Source: CAZDFU01 sp964504985 (GTDB taxonomy: Bacteria; Patescibacteriota; Microgenomatia; Daviesbacterales; UBA10151). From it: DNA of 64,000 bases. Shown one piece after another: positions 1 to 8,525 of this stretch. The stretch spans positions 1-64,000 of the forward strand of contig CAZDFU010000004.1 in assembly GCA_964504985.1 (NCBI GenBank), read 5' to 3'. Below the pieces are notes generated by a model. That model was not told the origin of the DNA and did no database searches. It saw only the letters and a program-made list of their open reading frames with translations. Within the stretch, counting starts at the first letter, position 1, and the number at the start of each line of letters is the position of its first letter. The position numbers and the translations under genes were made by a program.

Positions 1-498
1 CTATTCTATTGGTACTTGCTGAAAAGAGGTTATTGGACATTTATGTATCTTCCAATCTCATCAATAATTAAAAATTCTCCTGCCCAATATGCAATCGCGT
101 ATATTTATTCAGAACAAGACGATTTGGACTTTACCTATTTTTATGATTATCACATTAGAAAAATTATGCAATCTTTGGAAGAATTTAAGAGCTATATTGA
201 TAAAGTGAATGTAGAAAATAGACAGATAGACTTAACTTTGGGAAAAGAAGTTGTCTTGAATGATAGACAAAAACAGTTAGTGCACTATTTACTATCAGAG
301 ATTGAGGGGGGATATGTAACGGTGTCTTCGCATATGACATTGAATAATATAGCGAGGAGAACGTCCTTTTCAGACTTAAAACAGCTGGAGAGAAAAAAAC
401 TTTTAGTTAGCAAAAAAGAGGGAAAATTTATCAAATATTATATTTCTGAAAAGCTAAGAGAGCTAACCTCAAAATCTACAGTCATAAATTCTGCATAA
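1..498 (+). CDS. Fic family protein, C-terminal part (5' partial)
   Basis: The reading frame is open to the first base, so the gene begins before the window. The visible part holds the region that follows the catalytic HPFxDGNGR loop in Fic proteins (LFYWYLLKRGYW, then APAQYA-like and DLTYF-like segments), followed by a C-terminal winged-helix region from about residue 80 on. Fic domains usually transfer AMP or another nucleotide moiety to a protein hydroxyl. The catalytic motif itself lies outside the window, so activity cannot be judged. A TTG at 16 is available as a start but would remove the core, so I treat the gene as truncated by the window edge. Confidence 0.75.
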   Translation, partial: LFYWYLLKRGYWTFMYLPISSIIKNSPAQYAIAYIYSEQDDLDFTYFYDYHIRKIMQSLEEFKSYIDKVNVENRQIDLTLGKEVVLNDRQKQLVHYLLSEIEGGYVTVSSHMTLNNIARRTSFSDLKQLERKKLLVSKKEGKFIKYYISEKLRELTSKSTVINSA

Positions 499-636
499 TT
501 ATTAACGCAAATCTGATTATAAGAAAATTGGTTCGAAACTATCATTTGATTCCAATATAGCTAGTCCTAAGTGTTCCAATTCGGTGGAGCCAAAGTGTTT
601 CGTAAGTACGATTTAAGCTAAAACTTAGAATTTGTT

Positions 637-1302
637 TTACTTAAATATCTCTTCTTTTAATTTTTTTGCCAGAGATAGGAAAAATTCGTCCATATCTTTT
701 TTACCAAAAGGGATTATCATCATAGAACTTTCATCAAAATCAGTAACTTTAATAAATTGGCTGGCTAATGTCATTTTATCGATGTGCCAATCAAATTTAG
801 CTTTGGCAGCCATTATTAATTGGTCTAGGGAATAACAATATTTTTTTATAATAAGATATAAATCCAGATAATCCCGGCTTCTTGGTTGCATGAAAATTGT
901 ATGAAGTTTATTGGTGGCAATATCGTAAACACTATCAACCTCTAAGTTTTTAAAACAAGTACCTTTTTTTATTCTGGGGAAAGGGTAGTAGTTAAAATCT
1001 ACTTTTAGTTCTTGTCCATCATCAAAAACCAGGACGTAACTTACAAGTCCCATCATTTGGCTTCTTTTTATCTCCGCTACCCCTAAATCTTTAGAAATCT
1101 TTTTTAAGAAGGCCTCGGTCAACTTTTGATCTACTTCCTGAGTCTCTGTAAAGAGATCAATATCATAAGAAAGGCGATGTTGAAGATAAAACGCAGAAAG
1201 AGCAGTGCCTCCTGTTAAATAAAAGTGTTTGGTTATTTGCTCATCTTTGGAGACATATTCCAAAAATTGAGATTGTTTGGGAGTGAGTATAGTTTTCCCC
1301 AT
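637..1302 (-). CDS. AbiEii/AbiGii-type nucleotidyltransferase toxin
   Basis: 221 aa protein with the nucleotidyltransferase signature LTGGTALS at residues 29-36 and the paired acidic motif DID at 47-49, followed by the alpha-helical part normal for AbiEii proteins. AbiEii toxins of abortive-infection/type IV toxin-antitoxin systems transfer nucleotides to RNA targets. The gene starts inside the 3' end of the upstream partner gene (about 70 nt overlap), a typical toxin-antitoxin arrangement. Length is on the short side for AbiEii but matches the compact versions often found in small genomes. The function is from family knowledge; the targets are unknown. Confidence 0.75.
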   Translation of the reverse strand: MGKTILTPKQSQFLEYVSKDEQITKHFYLTGGTALSAFYLQHRLSYDIDLFTETQEVDQKLTEAFLKKISKDLGVAEIKRSQMMGLVSYVLVFDDGQELKVDFNYYPFPRIKKGTCFKNLEVDSVYDIATNKLHTIFMQPRSRDYLDLYLIIKKYCYSLDQLIMAAKAKFDWHIDKMTLASQFIKVTDFDESSMMIIPFGKKDMDEFFLSLAKKLKEEIFK

Positions 1303-1493
1303 AATAAATATTCTAAAGCCCGTTTTTTATAAGGGTCTAGATTATCTTTGATATTATCCCACATTTCGCAAACCTCTTCTCTGTTTAGTTTTTCTCCATC
1401 TAAACCATAATTAATCATCTGTTCTAGCCTCCAAGCAGCGTATTTCTCAGCATTTTTCTTTTGTTTTTTAGTATCTGTGCTCCAGTTATACAT
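1233..1493 (-). CDS. AbiEii-associated antitoxin-like protein
   Basis: The frame is open up to 1682, but I place the start at the ATG at 1493 (protein begins MYNWSTDTKK). From that Met on the protein looks like the small partner that precedes AbiEii-like genes: a WSTDTKKxKK N-terminus, the KYAAWRLEQMINYGL helix and the final KKRALEYLLWGK segment. About 86 aa. Overlaps the toxin gene by about 70 nt, so translation is probably coupled. The extra N-terminal frame (1494-1682) encodes something unrelated and is listed separately. The antitoxin role is inferred from gene order. Confidence 0.6.
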   Translation of the reverse strand: MYNWSTDTKKQKKNAEKYAAWRLEQMINYGLDGEKLNREEVCEMWDNIKDNLDPYKKRALEYLLWGKLYSLPNNLNFWNMSPKMSK

Positions 1494-1682
1494 GTTTGTA
1501 TTATAGCATTTTTCTAAGCTTAAATCCTTAATTAGCGCCAATAGTTGCTCTGTTTGTTTCTTGGCAAAAATACTAGGAGAAACAAAATGGGGTAGACAGA
1601 GCCAATCAATAGATTCTTCTTTAGAAACTAGGGCGCTAGAGTGTAAATCTCCTAAACAAAAGTAATCCTTAATTTCAGACAT
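1494..1682 (-). pseudogene. N-terminal remnant of a GH15 glucoamylase-like protein
   Basis: The first about 40 codons from an ATG at 1682 read as the N-terminus of GH15 glucoamylase/trehalase-type proteins (GDLHSSALVSKEESIDWLCLP, then SPSIFA). After that the similarity stops and the same frame runs on into the antitoxin-like gene. The simplest reading is that an AbiE-type pair, or a deletion bringing it here, cut off a GH15 gene and left an in-frame fusion. It lies 7 nt downstream of the short-chain dehydrogenase stop on the same strand, so it could still be transcribed. Confidence 0.55.
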
Positions 1683-1689
1683 AAGATAT

Positions 1690-2490
1690 TTATGATGACC
1701 AATTCTCTTTAAATGATGGATAGAGAGTCAGTCCACCATCTGCAAAAATCGTTTGTCCGGTAATGTATGAAGCTTCATCAGATGCTAAAAAAGCAAAAAC
1801 TGAAGCTATTTCTTCTGGTGTTCCTGCTCTTTTCATTGGAATATGCGATTCTACCTGAGCTTTTTTCGCAGGAATATCTTTCCAGGGATTTATAGGGGTT
1901 AAAATTGCACCTGGTCCGACAGCATTTACTCTGATATTTTTATCTGCATATTCTAAAGCTAAAGTCTTAGTTAAATTTTCCATTCCACCCTTAGCCATTG
2001 AATAACTTATAAACTCTGGTTTAGGAATGACTTCATGAACTGAAGAATTATTTAATATTATTCCACTGCCTTCAGAGAGAAAGTGTTTGATAGCTTCCCG
2101 ACAGCAGTAGTATGCTCCTATTAGATCCGTATAAATAACCTTAAACAGATCCTCATCACTCATTTCATGGGAAGGAGCCTGCTTTTGAATACCTGCATTG
2201 TTAATGAGAACATCTAGTCGTCTCCATGTTTCTAAAACCTCATCAAACATTTTTTTAACATCCTCAACCTTAGAAATATCAGCTTGGACAAGCAAACTTT
2301 TGCAACCAGATTTTTCTAATGCAGAACAAGACCGCTCAGTAGCTTTTTTTGTTTCCTTAGCCTCTTCTTTACTGCTTCTATAATTAATGGCCACATTAGC
2401 ACCTTCGTTTGCAAACCTAACAGCTGTTGCCTCACCAATGCCAGTAGCAGATCCTGTGATTAAAACATTTTTACCTTTAAGCCCATTCAT
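1690..2490 (-). CDS. Short-chain dehydrogenase/reductase (glucose 1-dehydrogenase-like)
   Basis: 266 aa, classical SDR. Nucleotide-binding motif TGSATGIG at residues 12-19, NNAG at 97-100, catalytic Ser near 149-150, Tyr163 and Lys167 (YSMAK), and the C-terminal VTGQ-like [11 protein letters not shown] motif. The N37-Y-R pattern after the second strand suggests NADP(H), an inference. Such proteins oxidise glucose or reduce small carbonyls; the substrate cannot be told here. The start codon overlaps the stop of the DUF6496 gene (ATGA), so both are probably translated from one mRNA. A GH15 remnant follows directly. Confidence 0.85.
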   Translation of the reverse strand: MNGLKGKNVLITGSATGIGEATAVRFANEGANVAINYRSSKEEAKETKKATERSCSALEKSGCKSLLVQADISKVEDVKKMFDEVLETWRRLDVLINNAGIQKQAPSHEMSDEDLFKVIYTDLIGAYYCCREAIKHFLSEGSGIILNNSSVHEVIPKPEFISYSMAKGGMENLTKTLALEYADKNIRVNAVGPGAILTPINPWKDIPAKKAQVESHIPMKRAGTPEEIASVFAFLASDEASYITGQTIFADGGLTLYPSFKENWSS

Positions 2491-2663
2491 CTTGCTGGAG
2501 GTACTTTAGCACCTTTTTCTCTGGCCTCAGATAATCCAATAGCGATTGCTTGTTTTCTGGATTTGACTGTTTTACCACTTTTTCCAGATTTAAGCTTTCC
2601 TCTTTTCATCTTATGCATAGTCTCCTCCACTGTATCCTGAGCTTTTTTGCCATATTTTGCCAT
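2487..2663 (-). CDS. DUF6496 small basic protein
   Basis: 58 aa, highly basic: starts [20 protein letters not shown], then a [31 protein letters not shown] tail. This matches the DUF6496 type of small protein (function unknown, often next to stress genes). A strong Shine-Dalgarno, AGGAGGTG, stands 7 nt before the ATG. Its stop overlaps the SDR start (ATGA). The abundance of Lys and Arg suggests nucleic-acid binding, but that is only an inference. Confidence 0.8.
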   Translation of the reverse strand: MAKYGKKAQDTVEETMHKMKRGKLKSGKSGKTVKSRKQAIAIGLSEAREKGAKVPPAR

Positions 2664-2720
2664 TACTTTTCACCTCCTAACTTTGATGTATTTATCCTGC
2701 AGTCTTCCTGGCATTCTAGA

Positions 2721-3410
2721 TTACTTAAACTTGTCAGGAAACTGCTTAACTACTCCATCAGTCAGCATGTCTGCCATTTTAAGTATTTGATCATGGACCT
2801 TATCATAGCCAGCAACCCCGGATTCATACTTGTTACCTAATATATCAACAGCTTCCTGTTTGGTTAAGTCTAGGTGCTCCCGCATCATGGCTCTTGCTTG
2901 GTCTTTTGGCCAATTATTTGGGTTAGCAGTACTCAAAAAGTCAGCAATCTCGTTTGCATTGGCATACCAGGCATCATTGGCTTTTGTCTGTGTTGCTGAA
3001 TCACCCTTTTTGGCAGCCATAACCAGATCCGCAGCTGTAGTAATATGCGTTTTTAACAGAGCTGTTAGTTTATTACCAGCTTCCTCACCATAGTATGGCT
3101 TTATGGCATTACCAATATCTTCCTGGTTTTTAAGAAGCCTTTGGGTGACAGTATCTAGGTCTTTATTATCATATGCTGCTGAGACTAAAAACATTCTGGT
3201 CCATGTAATATGATCTTCCCAGAGTTTTCTCATATCTTTGCTTAAATTAGCCTCAGCAGAGGATGGTATGCTACCTTGTTGGGTTTGTCCTAAGTTGGCT
3301 ACAGGTGTATTCCCCTGAGATGGCTTAATTGACCAGCCAATAACGCCACCTATTAAAAGAGCAACAATTGCTGTGACTACTACAAATGTTGATATTTGTC
3401 CTTTTTCCAT
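2721..3410 (-). CDS. Membrane-anchored helical-bundle protein, unknown function
   Basis: 229 aa. One N-terminal membrane segment (residues about 7-28), a flexible linker rich in Gln/Ser, then two related alpha-helical units, each with a W/H-containing helix (LWEDHITWTR at about 63-72 and a later REHLDLTKQ helix). The long amphipathic helices with spaced His and Glu resemble ferritin-like or four-helix bundles, but I see no clear di-iron motif. Probably an extracytoplasmic domain held to the membrane. It lies between the flavin reductase and DUF6496 on the same strand. Confidence 0.6.
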   Translation of the reverse strand: MEKGQISTFVVVTAIVALLIGGVIGWSIKPSQGNTPVANLGQTQQGSIPSSAEANLSKDMRKLWEDHITWTRMFLVSAAYDNKDLDTVTQRLLKNQEDIGNAIKPYYGEEAGNKLTALLKTHITTAADLVMAAKKGDSATQTKANDAWYANANEIADFLSTANPNNWPKDQARAMMREHLDLTKQEAVDILGNKYESGVAGYDKVHDQILKMADMLTDGVVKQFPDKFK

Positions 3411-3434
3411 AAGTTTTTCTCACCCCCCTTCAAC

Positions 3435-4121
3435 TTAGTAGCCTGAAAAGTCTTCAGTCCTAATATTTTCTTTAGCAATTTGGGCTTCTTCTAAAGCTTT
3501 TTTTACTCCCTCAACTGCTTTTGGGGGACCAGATATAAAGTAAATAGGTTTTTTTGGATCATCTAGATAATCTTCTAAAAAATTTCCATCAACATGTCTT
3601 TTTTCTCCAGTCCAACCCTCATCTTTAGTAACGGTTAAAATAATCTTAAAATTCGGATTTCCCACTGAGTAATGCTCTAACTCCTCTAAAAAAGCCATTG
3701 ACTCCTTGTCTGAATCAGAATAAATCAAGGTTATTTTATAATCTAAGTTCTCCTCCTTTATAAAACGAGTCATTGAGACAAAAGGCGTGATGCCAATTCC
3801 TAAAGCTATGAACACTAATGGTTTAGATATATCCTCTGGCAATACAAATTCTCCTCCAATCCTGTCTGCTTCAACCTCTATTCCTATTTCGAGGTTTTTT
3901 AGAGTGTTCTTAAAGTCTGTATCCCTCATCCTGGTAGCATGAGATAGAATATCATTTTGATTAGGGGAGTTAACAATTGTAAAGTGATGCTCCAATCCCT
4001 CTTTCAAGGTAACAAAGAAATATTGACCTGGCTTAAATTTAACTTCTTCACCCAAAAGATCATATTCAAAAAGCATTGTTCCCTTGGCAACCTCCTGTTT
4101 GTTTTTTAGTTTTGCTTTCAT
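3435..4121 (-). CDS. Ferredoxin-NADP reductase-like FAD/NAD(P)-binding oxidoreductase
   Basis: About 228 aa FNR-superfamily module. FAD-binding beta-barrel with PGQYF and HFTIVNSP (the RxYS-like position), then an NAD(P)-binding half with GIGITPFVSM and the YFISGPP motif, ending in an aromatic residue (SGY). The ORF extends upstream to a GTG, but that GTG lies inside the Shine-Dalgarno sequence AAAGGAGGTG, so I use the ATG at 4121. No iron-sulfur or globin domain is attached, so it must pass electrons to a separate partner. A second, related module lies at 18772-19428. Confidence 0.85.
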   Translation of the reverse strand: MKAKLKNKQEVAKGTMLFEYDLLGEEVKFKPGQYFFVTLKEGLEHHFTIVNSPNQNDILSHATRMRDTDFKNTLKNLEIGIEVEADRIGGEFVLPEDISKPLVFIALGIGITPFVSMTRFIKEENLDYKITLIYSDSDKESMAFLEELEHYSVGNPNFKIILTVTKDEGWTGEKRHVDGNFLEDYLDDPKKPIYFISGPPKAVEGVKKALEEAQIAKENIRTEDFSGY

Positions 4122-4173
4122 AATCGTTTCCACCTCCTTTTTATGGATAGTTTGGTTTGGTATATTGCTGTTT

Positions 4174-4497
4174 TCATTTTTTACTCTTTAGAATCTTTTC
4201 AATCCTGCCTAAAGACGCTTGCATTTTGTCACTTGAGTCCTTTGATTCATGGCTTCCCTTATGAATTAGAAATGACGTTAACACCACAAAAGTAAAAAGC
4301 TGTAGAAACTCCGATTGCCAATTTTCCAGCGTTGATTTCATAAATACTGGAATATATTCTTCTATTTGCGCCTCTTTTCTGTGCTCTGTTTCTTGAGATA
4401 CAAACTCCTGCCATTGGAAATAATGTTGTCCCCACCAGCTGCTTATAAAAAGCAGGAATAAAACGATACTTAATCCATAATTTTTAATAATCTGCAT
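4174..4497 (-). CDS. DUF6766-like membrane protein
   Basis: 107 aa with two predicted membrane segments (residues about 5-22 and 66-82) separated by a charged extracytoplasmic stretch that includes WWGQHYF near the first helix. The tail is charged and coiled-coil-like (KMQASLGRIEKILKS). This looks like the DUF6766 family; the function is unknown. It follows the excisionase-like HTH gene by only 8 nt, suggesting co-transcription. Confidence 0.65.
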   Translation of the reverse strand: MQIIKNYGLSIVLFLLFISSWWGQHYFQWQEFVSQETEHRKEAQIEEYIPVFMKSTLENWQSEFLQLFTFVVLTSFLIHKGSHESKDSSDKMQASLGRIEKILKSKK

Positions 4498-4505
4498 ATT
4501 TAATC

Positions 4506-4676
4506 TTATGTATTCTTAATCATTTTTTCTAAATCTTCTTTCGTAAATCTCCAATCACCCCTCAAACCTACTTTTTTTCCTTTTAAGCTGCCTTGCTGGG
4601 CCCATCTTCGAATCGTTTTTACACTTACACCTAAAAATTTAGCAGCTTGCTGGACAGTATAAAATTTTCCATCCAT
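4506..4676 (-). CDS. Excisionase/MerR-type helix-turn-helix protein
   Basis: 56 aa: starts MDGKFYTVQQAAKFLGVS, followed by VKTIRRWAQQGSLKGKK and WRFTKEDLEKM. This is the HTH_17 (excisionase-like, MerR-type winged helix) fold in its usual full length. These proteins bind DNA as small regulators or recombination directionality factors. No phage integrase is next to it, so a regulatory role is as likely as excision. It heads a leftward run with DUF6766. Confidence 0.8.
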   Translation of the reverse strand: MDGKFYTVQQAAKFLGVSVKTIRRWAQQGSLKGKKVGLRGDWRFTKEDLEKMIKNT

Positions 4677-4858
4677 ATCATATTTTCTACCTCAATATAA
4701 CCTATACTAGCCCAAGTCAACTAAAGCCAAGTAAAAAAGAAGTTAAGTTTTGGTAAGAAAATCAGAGAAGGTCTTTCAATAAAGAAGAGGTTTTAAATAA
4801 GCAGGTTAGACTTATAAGGTAAGTGTCTGTAGTTCTTGCCTGGATGAGATTAAAATAG

Positions 4859-4927
4859 CGTGAATTTATACCGCAAATGGCATTAAATTCACTCTAAATT
4901 GACAAAATAACGTGAATTTGATATAAT
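4859..4927 (+). promoter_or_regulatory. Promoter and triple operator of the Fic gene
   Basis: TTGACA at 4899-4904 and TATAAT at 4922-4927 are separated by 17 nt (extended -10, TGA before the box). The 9-mer GTGAATTTA or its complement occurs three times: 4860-4868 (direct), 4884-4892 (inverted, TAAATTCAC) and 4912-4919 (direct, inside the -35/-10 spacer). This layout suggests repression by a DNA-binding protein. The start codon is at 4937, only 9 nt after the -10. Confidence 0.7.
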
Positions 4928-4936
4928 ACAAATATT

Positions 4937-5809
4937 ATGTCTACCTCATTTTCCCTGCAAAAAAGAATAGAAGCTTTAAAAAAAGAATATGACCATTTAA
5001 AGATAGGCAAGCAGTCTTTACTTAAAATCATTGATGAAGCTGAAATTCCTGAAAGTGTTTATAACTCAAATGCCATAGAAAACTCTACTTTAACTTTAAA
5101 AGAAACAGAAAAAATTCTTTTAGAAATGGAAGTATCAAAAAATGTCAGCCTGCGTGAAGTTTTTGAGGCTAAGAATTTAGCCAGGGTAATGGAATATATC
5201 CATATTAAATCTTTACAAGAACTTTCCAAAGAAACTATATTACTGCTTCATCAAATGTTAATAGGAAATATTGATGAAAGTATTGCCGGGAGATTCCGCA
5301 AAAAAGGGGAGTATGTACGTATTGGGACTTTTATTGCGGTTGCTCCAGAGTATGTGGAGCGGATGCTGGAAGAGGCTTTAATTGAGTATTCAAGTGATCA
5401 GATAAACTACTTTGTAGATAAAATTTCTAAATTTCACCTGCAATTTGAAATAATTCATCCTTTTAATGACGGTAATGGCCGTATCGGACGGGTATTAATA
5501 AATTACCAACTTTATAAATTAGGTTTTCCAGGAATAATTATCCGTGATAAAGAAAAACAAACTTATTACCAAGCTTTTAAGGAGTATCAGGATGACAAAA
5601 AAACTAAGATAATAGAAAGGATTATTGTTTTGGCAATTATGGAATCCCTCCACAAAAGGATTGCCTACTTGAAGGGGAGTAGAATTATTGAAGCAACAAA
5701 GTTTGCAGCTAAACAAAATAAACCAGTTCCCGTAATTTTAAATGCAGCCAAACGCCAAACAATTCCAGCCTTTAGAGAGAAAGGGGTATGGAAAATAGGA
5801 ATTAAATGA
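4937..5809 (+). CDS. Fic family protein
   Basis: 290 aa. Catalytic motif HPFNDGNGR at residues 174-182. Upstream, SNAIEN at 44-49 fits the (S/T)xxxE(G/N) inhibitory helix, with Glu48 placed to block ATP gamma-phosphate binding, as in class II (N-terminal inhibitory) Fic proteins. The C-terminal about 60 residues form a helical region that ends at IPAFREKGVWK, resembling a small HTH-like domain and suggesting autoregulation through the upstream operator (inference). Reaction expected from the family: AMPylation of a target Ser/Thr/Tyr. Confidence 0.85.
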   Translation: MSTSFSLQKRIEALKKEYDHLKIGKQSLLKIIDEAEIPESVYNSNAIENSTLTLKETEKILLEMEVSKNVSLREVFEAKNLARVMEYIHIKSLQELSKETILLLHQMLIGNIDESIAGRFRKKGEYVRIGTFIAVAPEYVERMLEEALIEYSSDQINYFVDKISKFHLQFEIIHPFNDGNGRIGRVLINYQLYKLGFPGIIIRDKEKQTYYQAFKEYQDDKKTKIIERIIVLAIMESLHKRIAYLKGSRIIEATKFAAKQNKPVPVILNAAKRQTIPAFREKGVWKIGIK

Positions 5810-5844
5810 ATATTTATCAGTTTTGTCTCTTGTGCACTTTTAAA

Positions 5845-6486
5845 TTATCCATCTATGACTTCTTCTGTTAGACAGCCTGGGGTGGGGAGGCGTTTTCATC
5901 GTAGGCGTTGGAGTTACCACTGTATTTTTCCCATCCAGCCATTAAAGACTTAATTTTTTTGAAAGTTTCCTCTCTGATTGATGGGTCTAAATAGGCAAAA
6001 GGACAGATATGTTGAGGCGGATTACCCCGTTTAAAGATACGAATCTCAACAATTCCAAATCCAGGGATATTTTTATCAAGGTCACTGACTTCAGCAATAA
6101 CTTGCCCGGCTTTAACTTTATCCCCCTTTTCACTTTAGGGTTGATGATGTGTTCTGTTTCATACATCCACTTTCCATACTTACCATCAACGCTTACCAGT
6201 ATGGAATAATCTTTGCTCCAGAGGGTTTGGGATATCAACTACGACACCATCAACTATAGAAAGAACTCTGGCCCCCAAAGGTAGAATAAATGTTGGTTGG
6301 GGATTGGCTTTGCTTTGGCCAGTACTGGAAAATTTTCCGGTATAACATATCCAAAACCCATAAAAGGCATTTCAAAGCCAGTTAAATAGGCTTTAGAAAA
6401 ATTACACCAAGAACCACTGCTGCTACAACAACGATGATTACAATTGGAATAACGGTAAAACCCTTTTGATTTTGAGAAACGGGCAT
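5845..6486 (-). pseudogene. Decayed paralogue of the secreted lipoyl/M23-like protein at 8526-9293
   Basis: On the minus strand the N-terminus (ATG at 6486) reads MPVSQNQKGFTVIPIV followed by a membrane segment and then a stop. Further on, in other frames, come pieces matching the intact paralogue: YETEHIINPKVKRG (compare VETEHVDNPIVKVG) and the end GCLTEEVIDG (compare GCLTEEVING). At least two frameshifts and one stop separate them. The gene once encoded a secreted protein of the same family and is now broken. It fills the gap between the Fic gene and the glycosidase. Confidence 0.7.
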
Positions 6487-6538
6487 TAATTTAGGTTAAA
6501 ATTTTTCTTATCAGTTTGTCAAAGAGTACAATGGTTGT

Positions 6539-7591
6539 ATGGTCAAATTTTTAATTATTTTAGCCTTAGTAATTGGTTTAGTTTTAGGGGTTGGAGCTAT
6601 TTTACCCAAGGAAGAAATTGTTTTTCAGAGGAATTTCCCCAAACTGATTGCTGGAAATTGGGAGCCTTCATCTGAACATATGTTAAAGGTTATAGAAATG
6701 GAGAAGGAAAATATTAAGAGTCTAGGGGTAAATACGGTTTCAGTTGTTCCCAACTACATCTTTGAAAATGGTAAACCATTTTTATCTGCAGGTAAGGTTG
6801 GACCAATCAAACTGGCGGGGGATCCTAAACAATATCATATTGATCAAATTGTTAAAGCTAAAAAAGCAGGATTTGCTGTGCTTTTGGCTCCTGATTTGGT
6901 TGGAGGAGATAATAAAAAAGTAGAAGGGGTAGAGTTGGAGAGTTTTCTGGAAGAAACTAAAAAAATCTCTTTAGAATGGGCACAAATAGCCCAGCAATAT
7001 CAGGTGGAGTATTTTGCTCCTCAAAATGAGTTTGACTATGTCTTAGATTTTAATTTTAGTGAGCCTAATGAAAATAACAGGCAAAAATATGTTGATATTA
7101 GTAATCAGTGGCATAAGGATTTATTGTCCGGGATAAAACAAGTTTTTAAAGGGAAAATAATGTATAAAACAGCCAGCCCGGATTTTAATATTGAGGCTTC
7201 CGGCTATGATTATATTGCTATTGATTTTTCCCAGTACAACAATAATTTAGAAGAGTTTAGAAAAAATGTTAAAAATTATTACCAAAAAACTTCGGAAAAT
7301 GCTAAAGCTTCAAAGACACAGTGGGTGGTGGGAGAGTTTTGGGTACCGTACAGGGAAAGAAAAGGTCCAGTGGTAGGTGACGTTTTAAAGTCAAAAGACG
7401 GTAGCGTAAATTACGAACAAGCTCAAGATGAGATTTACCAGATTGCGTCTGAAGAATATTTAAATTTTAGTGGAGAAATTAAACCTTCAGGCTTTATCTT
7501 TATAGCATATATTATGCCCAGCATGGATATTAAAGGTAGGCCAGCAGAAAGGGTTCTAAAAAACTTTTTTCAAAGGCTTTTATCTAATTAA
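6539..7591 (+). CDS. Secreted TIM-barrel glycoside hydrolase-like protein
   Basis: 350 aa. Signal peptide or membrane anchor at residues 4-22, then a (beta/alpha)8-type domain. Candidate acid/base Glu164 in FAPQNEF and nucleophile Glu266 in WVVGEFWVPY follow the pattern of clan GH-A glycosidases (GH53/GH113-like); the exact family is unsure. It would act outside the membrane on polysaccharide. A -10 box TACAAT at 6527-6532 lies 6 nt before the ATG, so the mRNA may be leaderless. Neighbours are secreted carbohydrate/cell-wall-type paralogues. Confidence 0.7.
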   Translation: MVKFLIILALVIGLVLGVGAILPKEEIVFQRNFPKLIAGNWEPSSEHMLKVIEMEKENIKSLGVNTVSVVPNYIFENGKPFLSAGKVGPIKLAGDPKQYHIDQIVKAKKAGFAVLLAPDLVGGDNKKVEGVELESFLEETKKISLEWAQIAQQYQVEYFAPQNEFDYVLDFNFSEPNENNRQKYVDISNQWHKDLLSGIKQVFKGKIMYKTASPDFNIEASGYDYIAIDFSQYNNNLEEFRKNVKNYYQKTSENAKASKTQWVVGEFWVPYRERKGPVVGDVLKSKDGSVNYEQAQDEIYQIASEEYLNFSGEIKPSGFIFIAYIMPSMDIKGRPAERVLKNFFQRLLSN

Positions 7592-7623
7592 CCATCTATT
7601 ATTTCTTCACGGGTTTGGAGATT
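7588..7623 (-). pseudogene. C-terminal tail remnant of the same M23-like family
   Basis: A very short minus-strand stretch that ends NLQTREEIIDG-stop lines up with the end of the intact paralogue (CLTEEVING-stop) and of the pseudogene at 5845 (CLTEEVIDG-stop). It overlaps the stop codon of the glycosidase gene. It is too short to prove on its own, but it fits repeated duplication and decay of this family here. Confidence 0.35.
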
Positions 7624-7682
7624 TGATTGGCTAATTTAGGCTATTTATTCGTTGAGCGAAGGGAAGTTTATAGTTTGACTTA

Positions 7683-8468
7683 ATGGTTATAGTTTGTCAA
7701 ACTGGTTTTATGGTAGGAAAAATTCTAATAGGTATTGGGGTTTTAATTCTAATCTTTATATCTATATCTCTCTTTTCCCTTAAATCTGCCCAAAGTGAGC
7801 CTCCTCCACAGATTATTAAAAACTTTGTGAATTTAGATAAAATAGAAAGGATCTCCAAATACAGATCTTGCCAGGGACATGTAGTTGTGCCTCAAGATGG
7901 AAGGGAAAGCAGAAGAAATATGAAGCATTATTTGTGGGAAAAGGAAGAACTTCGTGGAGCAGACAAAAAAGTGGAAATTTATGCCCCGTTTGATGGGTAT
8001 GTGACCATGACCCGTTCTTTGGATGATGGTGGACAAAAGTCAGGAGATGAGATTTGGATCTCTTCTAAGAGAATGTTTGCTGATATCCCGCCACTTGGAG
8101 TGTGGAGTTTTAGTATCGAACATATCCAAATGAAGGATGGACTGAAGATGGGTGATAAGGTAAAAGCTGGGGAATTAATTGGTTATACTGGATTTTTAGA
8201 AAATTATCATTCTTTTGATGCAATTTATGGAAAAATAGGTATGCCTCCAAAAAGTATCGATGGTTGGACATCGCCTTTTGCAGATCTAGACTCTGTTTTT
8301 AATCATATGAGTGATGAGGTGTTTGAGGAATTTAAGAAAAAAGGAATTGCTTCAAAAGAGAGTTTGATTATAAGCAAAGATCAAAGAGACAAAGACCCTT
8401 GTAAATATGTAGAAAGAATACAACTAAATGGTAGAGATCATCTTGAAGAGTGGATGATACTTAAATAA
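7683..8468 (+). CDS. Secreted M23/lipoyl-like domain protein
   Basis: 261 aa (starts at 7683 or at the ATG at 7710, beginning MVGKILIGIGV). N-terminal membrane segment, then a beta-rich domain with YAPFDGYVTMTR, FSIEHIQMKDGLKMGDKVKAG and ELIGYTG. This is the folding pattern of M23 peptidase or biotinyl/lipoyl-type beta sandwiches. The M23 zinc-ligand motifs (HxxxD and HxH) are not seen, so it is probably a binding protein, not a peptidase. Related to 8526-9293 and partly to 9353-10378. Confidence 0.6.
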   Translation: MVIVCQTGFMVGKILIGIGVLILIFISISLFSLKSAQSEPPPQIIKNFVNLDKIERISKYRSCQGHVVVPQDGRESRRNMKHYLWEKEELRGADKKVEIYAPFDGYVTMTRSLDDGGQKSGDEIWISSKRMFADIPPLGVWSFSIEHIQMKDGLKMGDKVKAGELIGYTGFLENYHSFDAIYGKIGMPPKSIDGWTSPFADLDSVFNHMSDEVFEEFKKKGIASKESLIISKDQRDKDPCKYVERIQLNGRDHLEEWMILK

Positions 8469-8525
8469 TTCGTTTTTTATAGCTTCATCTGGTAATTTAC
8501 TCCCAAAAGTCCTAATGTATTTGAT

